64,000 bases of DNA from Streptomyces sp. TRM70350 (GCF_019219825.1 NZ_JAHUXH010000003.1:248001-312000); one strand, 5' to 3'; shown: positions 18,901 through 27,456, numbered from the stretch's first letter. The notes: a model not told the origin generated them from the letters alone. A program made the numbers and translations.

Positions 18901-19717
18901 GCCACAGGAGGTCACCGCGCAGATGGTGGCCAACTTCCTCGGCGGGGGAGCGGTCTGCAACGCCTTCGCCAACCAGGTGGGCGCCGAGGTCTGCATCGTC
19001 GACGTGGGTGTCGCCGCGGAGCTTCCGTCCACTCCGGGTCTGCTGCCGCGCAAGGTCCGTCCGGGCACGGCCGACATGACCACCGGCCCCGCGATGACCC
19101 GCGAGGAGGCCAAGCAGGCCATCGAGGTGGGCATCGAGACGGCCCGCGACCTGGTGGCGGCCGGCAACAAGGCCCTGCTCACGGGTGAGATGGGCATCGC
19201 CAACACCACCGCGTCCGCCGCCCTCATCTCGGTCTTCACGGGCGTCGACCCGGCGGAGGTCACGGGCCGGGGCACCGGCATCAACGACGAGACCCTGGCC
19301 CGCAAGACCGAGGTCGTCCGCCGGGCCATCGAACTCCACCAGCCGGACCCGGCCGACCCCATCGGCGTCCTCGCCGCGATCGGCGGCCTGGAACACGCCG
19401 CCATCGTCGGCCTGCTCCTCGGCGGCGCGTCCCTGCGTACGCCGGTGATCCTGGACGGCGTCAGCGCCGGTGCCGCGGCCCTGGTCGCCCGGACCATCGC
19501 CCCCGAGGTGCTCGCGGCCTGCATCGCGGGCCACCGCAGCGCGGAGCCCGGCCACGTGGCCGCCCTGAACAAGCTGGGCCTGCGCCCCCTGGTCGACCTC
19601 GACCTCCGCCTCGGCGAGGGCACGGGCGCCCTGCTGGCCCTGCCGCTGGTGCAGAGCACGGCCCGGGCGATGCACGAGGTGGCGACGTTCGATTCGGCGG
19701 GGGTCACCGAGAAGTAG
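15998..19717 (+). CDS. cobT: BluB-CobT fusion with long repetitive N-terminus
   Basis: A 1239-residue protein making the lower ligand of cobalamin. Residues 1-665 are low-complexity and Ala/Pro/Glu/Gln-rich, with 6-residue repeats. Residues about 669-885 are a nitroreductase-fold BluB domain (RRDIRNGFRSDPIPHEVL, AAHTAPSVGHSQPWDFVV) that builds dimethylbenzimidazole from FMN. Residues 885-1239 are CobT (FAGDHGVHAQGVTPWPQEVT), which activates that base with nicotinate mononucleotide; the catalytic Glu is in RLGEGTGA near 1207. ATG 15998 follows a GGGCGAGGGG site; the frame is open from 15854 but upstream residues look non-coding. Confidence 0.92.
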   Translation: MTDTGQVPGEGLPENAGPVEQPGVTVPGAYSYLSETPAEDEDLLLPGAQGAWGNEVAPPPPEPVVEAVHEPGAHEMSGRDSGSVDLTGVRLPGPTPPPPSPAPAPRRPLHLGPPIPNTSASPVRSLADRGPAGAPVRQPGPPTTGPEYLDVPRVREMPPQGAVPQGAVPWGGAQAAATQPAATQTPVGAEVTPAETVVPAGRAQGQTHADVQAQAQVQAETHVPAELHVPAELHVPAELHAPAETHAQAEVQAQGEVQAQGEVQAQAEVQAQGEVQAQGEVQAQAEVQAQGGPEPVGAAQAAVARIASEAVASGASGQGEAYAGEAGAAADQAFGPDAGAGDDAAVPAEVPADTGAADAQALPSDAGETPGTPAAAEEAEPIAEPATDPEPEQLPEVPESAPADGVAEEAAAAEAVQAQDAGVAEPAPALAFEAAPASVAVPAPAPEAALAPEPAPTPEAVPAPAPEAAPASVAVPAPAPEAAPAPEPEQPAAVDMEAQGVAPAVDEPLTQPVPHHEYIDPEPEPVAPAEEQPQNTAPDVTPAPQPEQPLGQFVPVEGSVPTTPHLAPTPPHPIVLPTQEQAPELPAQPEAVATVPAPRDADHTPAPTAPDETPAPDPVQLVQNAEDLETRAADQDDREDQEDRQGPQETSTAPVAEARQSTGPAAPAYDDAEREAVLKVMRERRDIRNGFRSDPIPHEVLLRVLEAAHTAPSVGHSQPWDFVVIRSAETRRTMHELAMRQREAYAKSLPKGRAKQFKELKIEAILDTPVNIVVTADATRGGRHTLGRHTQPQMAPYSSALAVENLWLAARAEGLGVGWVSFFDEREMVRTLGLPEHLEVVAYLCVGYVDEFPEEPELMQAGWSKRRPLSWVVHEETYGRRALPGEEPHDLLAETVAQIRPLDAKALGEAWERQKRMTKPAGALGMLEIISAQLSGLSRQCPPPIPEPAAVAIFAGDHGVHAQGVTPWPQEVTAQMVANFLGGGAVCNAFANQVGAEVCIVDVGVAAELPSTPGLLPRKVRPGTADMTTGPAMTREEAKQAIEVGIETARDLVAAGNKALLTGEMGIANTTASAALISVFTGVDPAEVTGRGTGINDETLARKTEVVRRAIELHQPDPADPIGVLAAIGGLEHAAIVGLLLGGASLRTPVILDGVSAGAAALVARTIAPEVLAACIAGHRSAEPGHVAALNKLGLRPLVDLDLRLGEGTGALLALPLVQSTARAMHEVATFDSAGVTEK
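16661..16873 (+). repeat. Two 18-nt coding repeat arrays in cobT
   Basis: Four 18-nt units (CACGTACCGGCTGAGCTG type) start at 16661, 16679, 16697 and 16715. Seven units of GTGCAGGCGCAGGGCGAG type follow, at 18-nt steps from 16748, with a higher-order 54-nt period. They encode hexapeptides HVPAEL and VQAQGE. A further ~26-nt element recurs near 17315, 17375 and 17417. Confidence 0.85.
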
Positions 19718-19738
19718 GTCCCCCGGCCGAGGCGGGCG

Positions 19739-19764
19739 GGGTGGGCGCTCCGTCGCGCCCACCC
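19739..19764 (+). terminator. Hairpin after cobT
   Basis: 10-bp perfect stem (19739-19748 with 19755-19764), 6-nt loop, starting 21 bp after the stop. Confidence 0.6.
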
Positions 19765-19791
19765 GACCCCGGCCGTACGCTGAACGCACTC

Positions 19792-19797
19792 TAAAAT
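19792..19797 (+). promoter_or_regulatory. Possible -10 box before cysG
   Basis: TAAAAT, an unusually AT-rich hexamer in this genome, lies 67 bp before the ATG and after the cobT hairpin. No good -35 is visible. Confidence 0.35.
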
Positions 19798-19863
19798 CCG
19801 CACGTCAGGGCTGCTCCAGAGCCGTAGCACCCACCGCACGCCCGCACGAGGAGCCGCACCCTC

Positions 19864-21096
19864 ATGGCCGAACACCCCGCCTACCCCGTAGGCCTTCGCC
19901 TCACCGGCCGTCGCGTGGTCGTCCTCGGCGGCGGCCAGGTCGCCCAGCGCCGCCTGCCCGCACTGATCGCGGCCGGCGCGGACATCCTCCTCGTGTCCCC
20001 GGAGGCCACCCCCTCGGTGGAAGCGATGGCGGACGCGGGGGAGCTCACCTGGGAGCGGCGGCCCTACGCCGAAGGCGATCTCGCCGACGCCTGGTACGCC
20101 CTGATCGCCACCAGCGACCACGAGGCGAACACCCGTGCCTCGGCGGAGGCGGAACGCCACCGCGTCTGGTGCGTCCGCTCCGACGACGCCGACGCGGCGA
20201 CCGCCTGGACCCCCGCCACCGGCCACAGCGAGGGCGTCACCGTCGCGGTCCTCACGACCGACACCAAGTCCCGCGACCCCCGCCACACCGCCGCCATCCG
20301 CGACGCGGTCGTCGAGGGCCTCCGCGACGGCACCCTCGTCGCCCCGCACCACCGCACCCGCACCCCGGGCGTCGCCCTGGTCGGCGGCGGTCCCGGAGAC
20401 CCGGACCTGATCACGGTCCGCGGCCGCCGCCTGCTCGCCGAGGCCGACGTCGTCATCGCCGACCGCCTCGGCCCCCGCGACCTGCTCGCCGAGCTGCCCC
20501 CGCACGTCGAGGTGATCGACGCGGCGAAGATCCCGTACGGCCGCTACATGGCCCAGGAGGCCATCAACAACGCCCTGATCGAACACGCCAAGCAGGGCAA
20601 GTCCGTCGTACGCCTCAAGGGCGGCGACCCCTTCGTCTTCGGCCGTGGCATGGAGGAGGCCCAGGCCCTCGCCGAGGCCGGGATCCCGTGCACGGTCGTC
20701 CCCGGCATCTCCAGCTCCATCTCGGTCCCCGGCGCGGCGGGCATCCCGGTCACCCACCGCGGGGTCGCCCATGAGTTCACCGTGGTCAGCGGCCATGTCG
20801 CCCCCGACGACGAGCGCTCCCTCGTCGACTGGCCGTCCCTGGCCAAGCTCACCGGCACGCTGGTGATCCTCATGGGCGTCGACAAGATCGGCAAGATCGC
20901 CGAGACGCTCGTCGCGCACGGCAAGCCCGCCGAGACGCCCGTCGCCCTGGTCCAGGAGGGCACGACCGCGGCGCAGCGCCGGGTCGACGCGACGCTGGCG
21001 ACGGTCGCCCAGACGGTCCGCGAGCAGGAGGTCAAGCCGCCCGCGGTCATCGTCATCGGCGAGGTCGTCACCGTAGGACCGCAGACCTCGGCGTAA
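19864..21096 (+). CDS. cysG: Siroheme synthase (precorrin-2 oxidase/ferrochelatase + uroporphyrinogen-III methyltransferase)
   Basis: A 410-residue bifunctional enzyme. Residues 1-150 form the NAD-binding dehydrogenase half (VVVLGGGQVAQRRLPALIAA). Residues 165-405 form the SUMT methylase (VALVGGGPGDPDLITVRG and VVRLKGGDPFVFGRGMEE). It methylates uroporphyrinogen III to precorrin-2 and can oxidise it toward siroheme for sulfite and nitrite reductases; precorrin-2 also feeds cobalamin. ATG 19864 has GAGGAG upstream. Shorter than E. coli CysG (457 aa) because the middle dimerisation part is reduced. Confidence 0.92.
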   Translation: MAEHPAYPVGLRLTGRRVVVLGGGQVAQRRLPALIAAGADILLVSPEATPSVEAMADAGELTWERRPYAEGDLADAWYALIATSDHEANTRASAEAERHRVWCVRSDDADAATAWTPATGHSEGVTVAVLTTDTKSRDPRHTAAIRDAVVEGLRDGTLVAPHHRTRTPGVALVGGGPGDPDLITVRGRRLLAEADVVIADRLGPRDLLAELPPHVEVIDAAKIPYGRYMAQEAINNALIEHAKQGKSVVRLKGGDPFVFGRGMEEAQALAEAGIPCTVVPGISSSISVPGAAGIPVTHRGVAHEFTVVSGHVAPDDERSLVDWPSLAKLTGTLVILMGVDKIGKIAETLVAHGKPAETPVALVQEGTTAAQRRVDATLATVAQTVREQEVKPPAVIVIGEVVTVGPQTSA

Positions 21097-21160
21097 CCCG
21101 GGGTAACACAACCCGGTCCGAGCCGTTGGCACCGTACGCACGACAAGGCAGTATCACCCT

Positions 21161-21991
21161 GTGGCCGATCTCATCACCGTCGAGGATCCCGACGACCCGC
21201 GCCTGCGCGACTACACGGGTCTGACCGACGTCGAACTGCGCCGCAAACGCGAACCCGCCGAGGGCCTGTTCATCGCCGAGGGCGAGAAGGTCATCCGGCG
21301 GGCGAAGGACGCGGGCTACGAGATGCGGTCGATGCTGCTGTCCGCCAAGTGGGTCGACGTCATGCGCGACGTCATCGACGAACTCCCGGCCCCCGTCTAC
21401 GCGGTCAGTCCCGAGCTCGCCGAACAGGTCACCGGCTACCACGTGCACCGCGGCGCCCTCGCCTCCATGCAGCGCAAGCCCCTGCCCACGGCCGCCGAGC
21501 TGCTCCGGTCCGCCCGCCGCGTGGGGAAAGGTGCGGGTCAGCGCGTCGCCGTCTTCGAGGACATAGTGGATCACGCGAATCTGGGGGCCGCCTTCCGCAA
21601 CGCGGCTGCTCTGGGCCTGGACGCCGTCTTCCTCACACCACGCTGCGCCGACCCCCTGTACCGGCGGGCCGTGAAGGTGTCGATGGGCGCTGTCTTCCAC
21701 GTCCCCTGGACCCGGCTGACCTCTTGGCCGAAGGACGTCGAGCTGTTCCGTCAGCACGGCTTCGTGACAGCTGCCCTGTGTCTCTCGGAGAAGTCGATCA
21801 CGATTGACGAACTGGCCGCCCGCCGGTACGAGAAGCTGGTCCTGATGCTCGGCACCGAAGGCGACGGACTGTCGATCGACGCCCTGCGCGCGGCCGATGA
21901 ATGGGTCCGCATCCCCATGTCCGCGGGGGTGGACTCCCTCAACGTCGCCGCGGCCTCCGCCGTGGCCTTCTACGCGACGAGGCTCCGGTAG
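21161..21991 (+). CDS. TrmH/SpoU-family RNA methyltransferase
   Basis: A 276-residue SPOUT-class enzyme expected to 2'-O-methylate rRNA or tRNA. An N-terminal substrate-binding domain (LFIAEGEKVIRRAKDAG) is followed by the knotted domain with motif 1 NLGAAFRNAAALGLDAV, motif 2 LMLGTEGDGLS and motif 3 IPMSAGVDSLNVAAASAVAF. GTG 21161 has only a weak AAGG site. The exact RNA target cannot be read from sequence. A broken paralog of its catalytic half lies at 23556-23901. Confidence 0.92.
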   Translation: MADLITVEDPDDPRLRDYTGLTDVELRRKREPAEGLFIAEGEKVIRRAKDAGYEMRSMLLSAKWVDVMRDVIDELPAPVYAVSPELAEQVTGYHVHRGALASMQRKPLPTAAELLRSARRVGKGAGQRVAVFEDIVDHANLGAAFRNAAALGLDAVFLTPRCADPLYRRAVKVSMGAVFHVPWTRLTSWPKDVELFRQHGFVTAALCLSEKSITIDELAARRYEKLVLMLGTEGDGLSIDALRAADEWVRIPMSAGVDSLNVAAASAVAFYATRLR

Positions 21992-22069
21992 GCACCAACC
22001 CAGCGAAAACGCGTTCTCCCAGCGCCGCCCCCACGCAGCGCGGGGGACATATGGGGGGCCATAGAACCC

Positions 22070-23440
22070 CGGTGGCCAGGGGACTCAAGCGTCCTCCTGG
22101 ACGCCCTGGGCCGGGCCCGGGCAGCCGGAGGGCCGATCGAGTACGTCGCGGCCCGCCATGAGCGGGGCGCGGCCCACATGGCGCAGGCATACGCACGGAA
22201 CACCGGGCGGCCCGGCGTCTGCCTCGTGGTCCCCGGACCGGGGGTGCTCAGCGCCCTGCCCGCGGTGGCCACCGGGTACGCGTGCTCCTCGCCGATGCTG
22301 TGCGCGGCGGCCGACATACCGTCACCGCTGGCCGGCCGGGGCCTGGCATGCTGCACGAACTGCCGGGCCAGGACGGTGCCTGGCCCCGGTCACCAAATGG
22401 TCGGCGCGAGCCGGCGACCCGGCCCGGATCCCCGGACTCGTACACCGGGCGCTACAGCAGTCACGGTCCGGCCGCCCGAGGCCGGTGCCCTGTCCGTCCC
22501 GGCAGACGTCTTGACCGCGCGGGCGGAGACGGACTGGGAGCCTGCCAGTCAGGGACGGGACGACGGCCGGCCCGGCGTGGCCGACGAGGTCGGGGAGCCC
22601 TCGGGATCGGAGCAGGGCGTCCTCGCGGAGGTCGCCGCCGTGCTCGCCCCGCGGGCCGGCGCCGCCCTGACCGCCCTGGCCGAGAAACGGTCCGCTCCGG
22701 TCGTCATGAGCCGCAACGCGGGCGGCGCCGTCCCGGCCCACCACCGGCTGGCCTTCTCCAGCCTCGCGGCACCGCGGCAGCTGCCGTCGGCGGACGTGGT
22801 GCTGGTCGTGGGCAGCCGCTTCGTGTCCCCACGCGGCACGGCCCTGCCGACCGCCCCCGGAGCGGCCGTCGTCCTCGTCGACGCGGACCCGGCCGACCTC
22901 GGGCCGCCCCGCCGGGCCGACCTCACCCTGTGCGCCGACGCCCGGACGGCGGAAGGTCGAGAGCGTCGAACCCCAGTGGTCGTACGTCCGCGCACTGCGC
23001 GAGGCGATCCCGGACGACGGCTTCCTGGTCAACGAGCTGACCCAGGTGGGCTATCCGGCCGCCGTCGGCTACCCCGTGCACCGCCCGGGAACCTCCCTCA
23101 CGCCCGGCTACCAGGGCACCCTGGCTACGGCTACCCGTCGGCGCTGGGTGTGAAGGCGGTCGTCTTCAACGACAACGCGTACGGCAACGTCCGGCGCATC
23201 CCGGCGGACGAGTTCGAGGGCCGGTTCATCGGCAGCGACCTGACCAGCCCCGACTTCGTGCGCCTGGCGGAGTCGTTCTCGGTGCCCGCGCTCCGGGCGG
23301 AGACCCCGGCCCGGCTCGCCGGGGCCCTCAAGGAATGCCTCAGCGAACCGGGACCCTCGCTCATCGAGGTCCCGGTGGCCGAGATGCCCGGCGTGTGGCC
23401 ACTGCTGCTCGGCGGCTCGCCCGGTTCGGTCCGGGACTGA
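22070..23440 (+). pseudogene. Decayed thiamine-diphosphate-dependent enzyme
   Basis: Pieces of an acetolactate-synthase-like enzyme lie in several frames: VAARHERGAAHMAQAYARNT (ThDP-activating Glu in RHE), RPGVCLVVPGPGVLSALPAV, a central domain VVLVVGSRFVSPRGTALPTA, then YVRALREAIPDDGFLVNELT and VVFNDNAYGNVRRIPADEFE to a stop at 23440. At least three frameshifts are needed. The segment between ALGVKA and VVFNDNAY has lost roughly 30 codons, including the GDG diphosphate/Mg motif, and the extreme N-terminus is missing. It cannot be active; the parental function (acetolactate synthase or a relative) stays open. Confidence 0.8.
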
Positions 23441-23555
23441 GAACGCCCGACGCACGGGCGCGGCCGCTGGACCGCGCGTCGAGCGGGCGCCGGTGTCCGT
23501 ACCGGGTGACCGGCGGGCCCCTCGGGTTCGCCGGAGGCCGACGAGCGCCACGGCC

Positions 23556-23901
23556 GTGACGAACTGGGTCAAGGTCTCCACGGGTGCGGTCTTCTCCGTG
23601 CCGTACGCCCGCCTGGGACACCTGGCCCAAGGGCCTGTCGTCGGTCCGCGAGGCCGGTTTCACGCTGCTCGCCCTCACCCCCGACGAGAAGGCCAGGCCC
23701 TCGACGAGGCCGCCCCGCACCGCACGGACCGCATGGCCCTCATGCGCGGCGCCGAGGGCGACGGCCTGTCCACGCAGGACCTGGTCGCCGCCGACGAGTG
23801 GGTCCGCACCCCCGATGTCCCACGGCGTCGACTCGCTCAACGGGGGAGCGGCGGCCGCGGTCGCGTTCTACGCGGTCGCGACGGGCCGCCCGTGGCCGTA
23901 G
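23556..23901 (+). pseudogene. Truncated TrmH/SpoU RNA methyltransferase paralog
   Basis: Only the catalytic half remains: VKVSTGAVFSVPYARL, then after one inserted base TWPKGLSSVREAGFTLLALT, then in a third frame MRGAEGDGLSTQDLVAADEW, then HGVDSLNGGAAAAVAFYAVA to a stop at 23901. Motifs 2 and 3 of the SPOUT fold are recognisable; the N-terminal half and motif 1 are gone. It resembles the intact gene at 21161 but is not a recent copy. It ends four bases from the convergent kinase stop. Confidence 0.75.
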
Positions 23902-23904
23902 GCC

Positions 23905-25302
23905 CTACGGGGACGCCTCGGTCGTCGACTCGTACCGCTCGGACAAGTCCGACCGCACGTGCTCCTGCCGCTCGACCACGCGGCCCCGCTCGTCGCCGAG
24001 CCCGCGCGCCGCCCCCTGGCAGCCCTGCACCACACCAATGCCGAGCGCCACGAGCAGCGTCACGACCACGAACACGAACAGCCGCTGCCGCAGCAGCCGC
24101 GGATTGGCCGGCCGCCGCCCGGTCCCGGTGGGCCGCGGCGCCGGACGACCGGCGGCGCCGCGCGGTGTCGTACGGCTGCCGCTGCCGGAGCGGGTCGTGT
24201 TGCGCGCCGGCGTGTTCCGCGAGACGGGTGTGGGCCGCGCCCCGGACCGGGACGGCGTACCGCCGTTGCGGGAGGGGGTACCGCCACCCCGGGCCGGAGC
24301 CCCGCCCCGCTCCGGAGCGGGACCGCGCGAGCTGCCCGCGCTCCGGGGCGCCGGAGTCAGCGGCCCGCCCTGCTGACGGCGCGGGGCGCGGTCGGGGTAG
24401 GTGTCGGCGAGCCGCCCGGTCGGCCAGTCCGCCTCGCCGCTGCGCGGCGCGGGCGGCCGCCCCTCGATCAGGCCGTGCGCCTCACGGGCGGCGATCTCCT
24501 TCAGCCGCAGCGACAGCTCCAGCGTGCTGGGCCGCTCCTCGGGGTCCTTCGCCAGACAGGCCCGTACGAGGGGAGCGAGCGCGTCCGGTACGCCGTGCAG
24601 CTGGGGCTCCTCGTGGACGACCCGGTACAGCATCACCTCGGAACTGCCGTGCCCGAAGGGCGAGTCGCCGGTCGAGGCGTACGCCAGGGTGGCGCCCAGC
24701 GAGAACACGTCCGTGGCCGGCGTGACCGCGGCGCCGCGCACCTGCTCTGGCGCGAGAAAGCCGGGCGAGCCGACGGCCGTGCCGACATGGGTGAGCGTGG
24801 AGGCCCCGGTCGCCCAGGCGATGCCGAAGTCGATGATCCGGGGGCCCTTGGGGGAGAGCAGGATGTTGGACGGTTTCAGGTCCCGGTGGACGACCCCGGC
24901 CTCGTGCACCGCGACCAGCCCCTCCGACAGGGCGGCACCGACCGCGGCGACATCGGCGGCGCTCAGCGGCCCCTCGTCGGCGACCTTGTCGTGCAGGGAG
25001 GGACCGGGCACGTACTGGGTGGCGAACCACGGCCGGTCCGCCTCCAGGTCCGCCGCGACGAGCCGCGCGGTGCAGCCGCCGCGGATCCGCCGCGCCGCGG
25101 AGACCTCGCGGGCGAACCGCGACCGGAACTCCTGATCCTCCGCCAGGTCGGGCCGGATCACCTTCAGTGCGACCCGCTGCCCCTTCTTGTCGGAGCCCAG
25201 GTAGACCACGCCCATCCCGCCCGCGCCGAGCCGTCTGTGCAGCCTGAACGAGCCGACGACGCGCGGGTCCTCGCGCCTCAGGCGCATCATCGCCATGTTC
25301 AT
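23905..25302 (-). CDS. Membrane-anchored Ser/Thr protein kinase
   Basis: A 465-residue Hanks-type kinase. The Gly-rich loop is LGAGGMGVVYLG, catalytic Lys47 is in VALKVI, the catalytic loop HRDLKPSN (139-146), the metal-binding DFG 158-160, and the P+1 region GSPGFLAPEQ. Residues about 290-395 are a disordered Arg/Pro/Thr-rich linker, then one TM helix (LFVFVVVTLLVALGIGVV) and a short external tail with no sensor domain. ATG 25302 (MNMAMMRLRRED) is preferred over an upstream ATG at 25332. Substrate unknown; divergent from the small gene at 25499. Confidence 0.92.
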   Translation of the reverse strand: MNMAMMRLRREDPRVVGSFRLHRRLGAGGMGVVYLGSDKKGQRVALKVIRPDLAEDQEFRSRFAREVSAARRIRGGCTARLVAADLEADRPWFATQYVPGPSLHDKVADEGPLSAADVAAVGAALSEGLVAVHEAGVVHRDLKPSNILLSPKGPRIIDFGIAWATGASTLTHVGTAVGSPGFLAPEQVRGAAVTPATDVFSLGATLAYASTGDSPFGHGSSEVMLYRVVHEEPQLHGVPDALAPLVRACLAKDPEERPSTLELSLRLKEIAAREAHGLIEGRPPAPRSGEADWPTGRLADTYPDRAPRRQQGGPLTPAPRSAGSSRGPAPERGGAPARGGGTPSRNGGTPSRSGARPTPVSRNTPARNTTRSGSGSRTTPRGAAGRPAPRPTGTGRRPANPRLLRQRLFVFVVVTLLVALGIGVVQGCQGAARGLGDERGRVVERQEHVRSDLSERYESTTEASP

Positions 25303-25498
25303 CCCCGCTGCCCGGTCCGTGTGACGTGGCACAGCTTACGTTTCCGTGGCCGCCTGCGCGCAGAGGCCGCGCCCTCTCGGCCGGATGGATTGTCAGTGCC
25401 GGATGCGAGACTTGAGGGATGGTCAGGGAGCGTGCCGACAGGGCGCCTTTGCGCCGTCGGCGCTGCCAACCGTCCGACGCAGAAGGGGGATTGGGTCC

Positions 25499-25768
25499 GT
25501 GAAGGGTGACCGGGTGGAGATAGTCGTGGACGCCGGTGACACGACACGTACGTACGAGGTGGTGGCGAGCAGGGCGGGTCGCCGAGTGGAGACGGCGGTA
25601 CGCCGAGGTGTCGTGGAAGTGAGCGAAGTCACGAGGACCGGCGTTGTGGTCCGTACGGCGCGGTTCATGGCGAACCGGGTGCTGGCCCTGGTCGAGCAGC
25701 CGGTGCCCCGCGAGGACAGCTCGGAAAAGCCCGGACACACCGGGCGCCCCCTCCGGGAAGACCCCTAG
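25499..25768 (+). CDS. Conserved small hypothetical protein
   Basis: An 89-residue basic protein (VKGDRVEIVVDAGDTTRTYE) rich in short beta strands, with no signal peptide, membrane segment or metal motif. GTG 25499 follows AGAAGGGGGA. It is divergent from the kinase gene across a 196-bp gap in which I see no clear regulatory site. The composition and third-position GC fit a real gene. Function unknown. Confidence 0.65.
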   Translation: MKGDRVEIVVDAGDTTRTYEVVASRAGRRVETAVRRGVVEVSEVTRTGVVVRTARFMANRVLALVEQPVPREDSSEKPGHTGRPLREDP

Positions 25769-25972
25769 AACCGGGCCTGCTTCTCCACCCAGGGGAGTAC
25801 TCCCCACGCCATGGCTCATCCTCCGGGAGGCCCGCCAATCGGTACGAGGGCATGACGCCCGGCACCCCTCGCGCACCTAGATTTGAGGTCAAGCGGCGGG
25901 TGCAGCACTCGTCCCCCGAGGTCAGACGCCCGCCGCTGCCAACGACAACTGAGCACGGTCAGGAGAGGGACC

Positions 25973-26179
25973 ATGGCCTACACGGCACCGCGGACGCTGA
26001 TCCGCGAGCAGGGGCGCAAGGCGCACGCCGCGTTCCGCCCGCGCCGCACGGGCCGCCGCCACCCCTTGGTGGCAACGGTCATGGCTCTTCCCCTGGCGGT
26101 CCTGCTCCTCGTCGTCTTCGACGGCTGGGAGACAGTGGCCACACAGGCGTCGTCCGTGGGCGTGATGCTGGGGCGCTGA
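25973..26179 (+). CDS. Small single-pass membrane protein
   Basis: A 68-residue protein with a basic N-terminus (AFRPRRTGRRHP) followed by one hydrophobic helix (LVATVMALPLAVLLLVVFDG) and a short tail. ATG 25973 has a good AGGAGAGGGA site ending two bases upstream. No family recognised. A strong terminator lies 85 bp downstream. Confidence 0.65.
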   Translation: MAYTAPRTLIREQGRKAHAAFRPRRTGRRHPLVATVMALPLAVLLLVVFDGWETVATQASSVGVMLGR

Positions 26180-26263
26180 GCGGCGACCCCAGGCCCGGAA
26201 GAGCGGTCCGGGCGGGGACATCCACCCATAACCCCGTGGGGACGGGGGTGCGGCGGACGGCAA

Positions 26264-26297
26264 AATGCCGGCGCAGCTGGGGAGCTGCGCCGGCATT
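26264..26297. terminator. Strong bidirectional-looking terminator
   Basis: 15-bp perfect stem (26264-26278 with 26283-26297) and a GGGG loop; A-rich on the left and T-containing on the right, so it could work for either strand. It closes the transcript of the small membrane protein. Confidence 0.8.
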
Positions 26298-26437
26298 GCT
26301 TTGGTCCGGGGCTGCTTTCCGGGAGAGGGGCGGGCCGGTACGGGGGCCGCCCGTCGGCAACATCCGGCACCGGCGCGCCAGAGGCCCGCCCCCACCGACG
26401 TACCCTCCCAGCACCCACCCCGCTCCAAGGAAGCCCC

Positions 26438-27376
26438 GTGACCGCACCACCCCTCCTCTCCGTCCTGGCCGCCCGAGTCAGGACCGCGGCCCACCCGCAC
26501 GCCGACACCTGCGCCTGCGGAGCGGAGGTCACCCTCGCCGATCGCGCCGACGCCACGGTCGTCCGGCACGCCGGTACTGTCGCCAAGGCACACGCCCCGG
26601 ACACCGACCCCGCCGAACTCGCCGCCCGCCTCGCGACGGCCGTCAGCGCACCCGGCGTACTGCTGCCCCCGCTCACCCCGACGCCCGTCACCCTGCACGG
26701 CAGACTGGTGACCTTCTGGCCGTACGGCATCCCGGTCGACCCCGACACCCCGGACGCCGCCCCCTGGGAGGCCGCGGCCACCCTCCTCGCCCGCCTGCAC
26801 CGCACCCCGCCTCCCGTCCCGCTCCCTGCGATGCGCGGCCCCGCGAAGGCCGCCCACGCGATCGCCCGCCTCCGCGCGGCCGTCCCGCACCCCGCCACCA
26901 CCGCCGTACTGCACGCCTGGGCCACCCTCCCCGCCTGGGCCCGCCACGAAGGCGCTCTCCCGGACACCGGCACCCTCTGCCACGGCGACCTCCACCTCGG
27001 CCAGCTCGTCCGCCACCCCACACCCACCGGCCCCTGGCTGCTGATCGACATCGACGACCTCGGCGTGGGCCCGGCGGCCTGGGACCTGGCCCGCCCGGCC
27101 GCCTGGTACGCCTGCGGACTGCTCCCCGCCGACGAGTGGACCCGCTTCCTGACCGCCTACCGGGCGTCCGGCGGCCCCGCCGTCCCGCCGGACGGCGATC
27201 CCTGGCCCGCCCTGGACGTCCCGGCCCGCGCCCTCACCGTCCAGGCCGCCGCCCGGGCCATAACCAAGGCCCTGACGGCGGACCGTCCCCTGGACGAGGT
27301 GGAGCGGTCCCTCGTGGACGCCTGTGCCCGAATGGCTTCCGTCCCCGCCCAGTTGCCCCGGAACGCCGCGAAGTAG
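26438..27376 (+). CDS. Aminoglycoside phosphotransferase (APH)-family protein
   Basis: A 312-residue protein-kinase-like fold enzyme. The Brenner-type catalytic loop LCHGDLHLGQLV and the metal-binding segment LLIDIDDLGVGPAAWDLA are characteristic of the APH/choline kinase family. The N-terminal nucleotide-binding lobe is short, and no classic aminoglycoside-binding features are evident, so resistance should not be assumed. GTG 26438 has AAGGAAG upstream. It stands between two terminator regions. Confidence 0.85.
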   Translation: MTAPPLLSVLAARVRTAAHPHADTCACGAEVTLADRADATVVRHAGTVAKAHAPDTDPAELAARLATAVSAPGVLLPPLTPTPVTLHGRLVTFWPYGIPVDPDTPDAAPWEAAATLLARLHRTPPPVPLPAMRGPAKAAHAIARLRAAVPHPATTAVLHAWATLPAWARHEGALPDTGTLCHGDLHLGQLVRHPTPTGPWLLIDIDDLGVGPAAWDLARPAAWYACGLLPADEWTRFLTAYRASGGPAVPPDGDPWPALDVPARALTVQAAARAITKALTADRPLDEVERSLVDACARMASVPAQLPRNAAK

Positions 27377-27456
27377 GGTGCAACCGACCGCAGCCGGACA
27401 GAGTCTGTCCTGGCGATACGCGAAGCAGGACCGACCGGCGAGGAGTTGAGGCGACC

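Noticed and set aside
15974..19789. 1271-codon open frame on the minus strand across bluB-cobT
   Set aside because: High GC makes long antisense frames common. The plus strand gives BluB and CobT motifs; the minus frame is Arg/Gly/Leu-rich with no motif.
18229..21141. 970-codon minus-strand frame over cobT and cysG
   Set aside because: Antisense of two genes with clear family motifs; no motif of its own.
26438..27376. Aminoglycoside resistance gene
   Set aside because: The APH-fold motifs only show a kinase-like family; nothing indicates antibiotic substrates.
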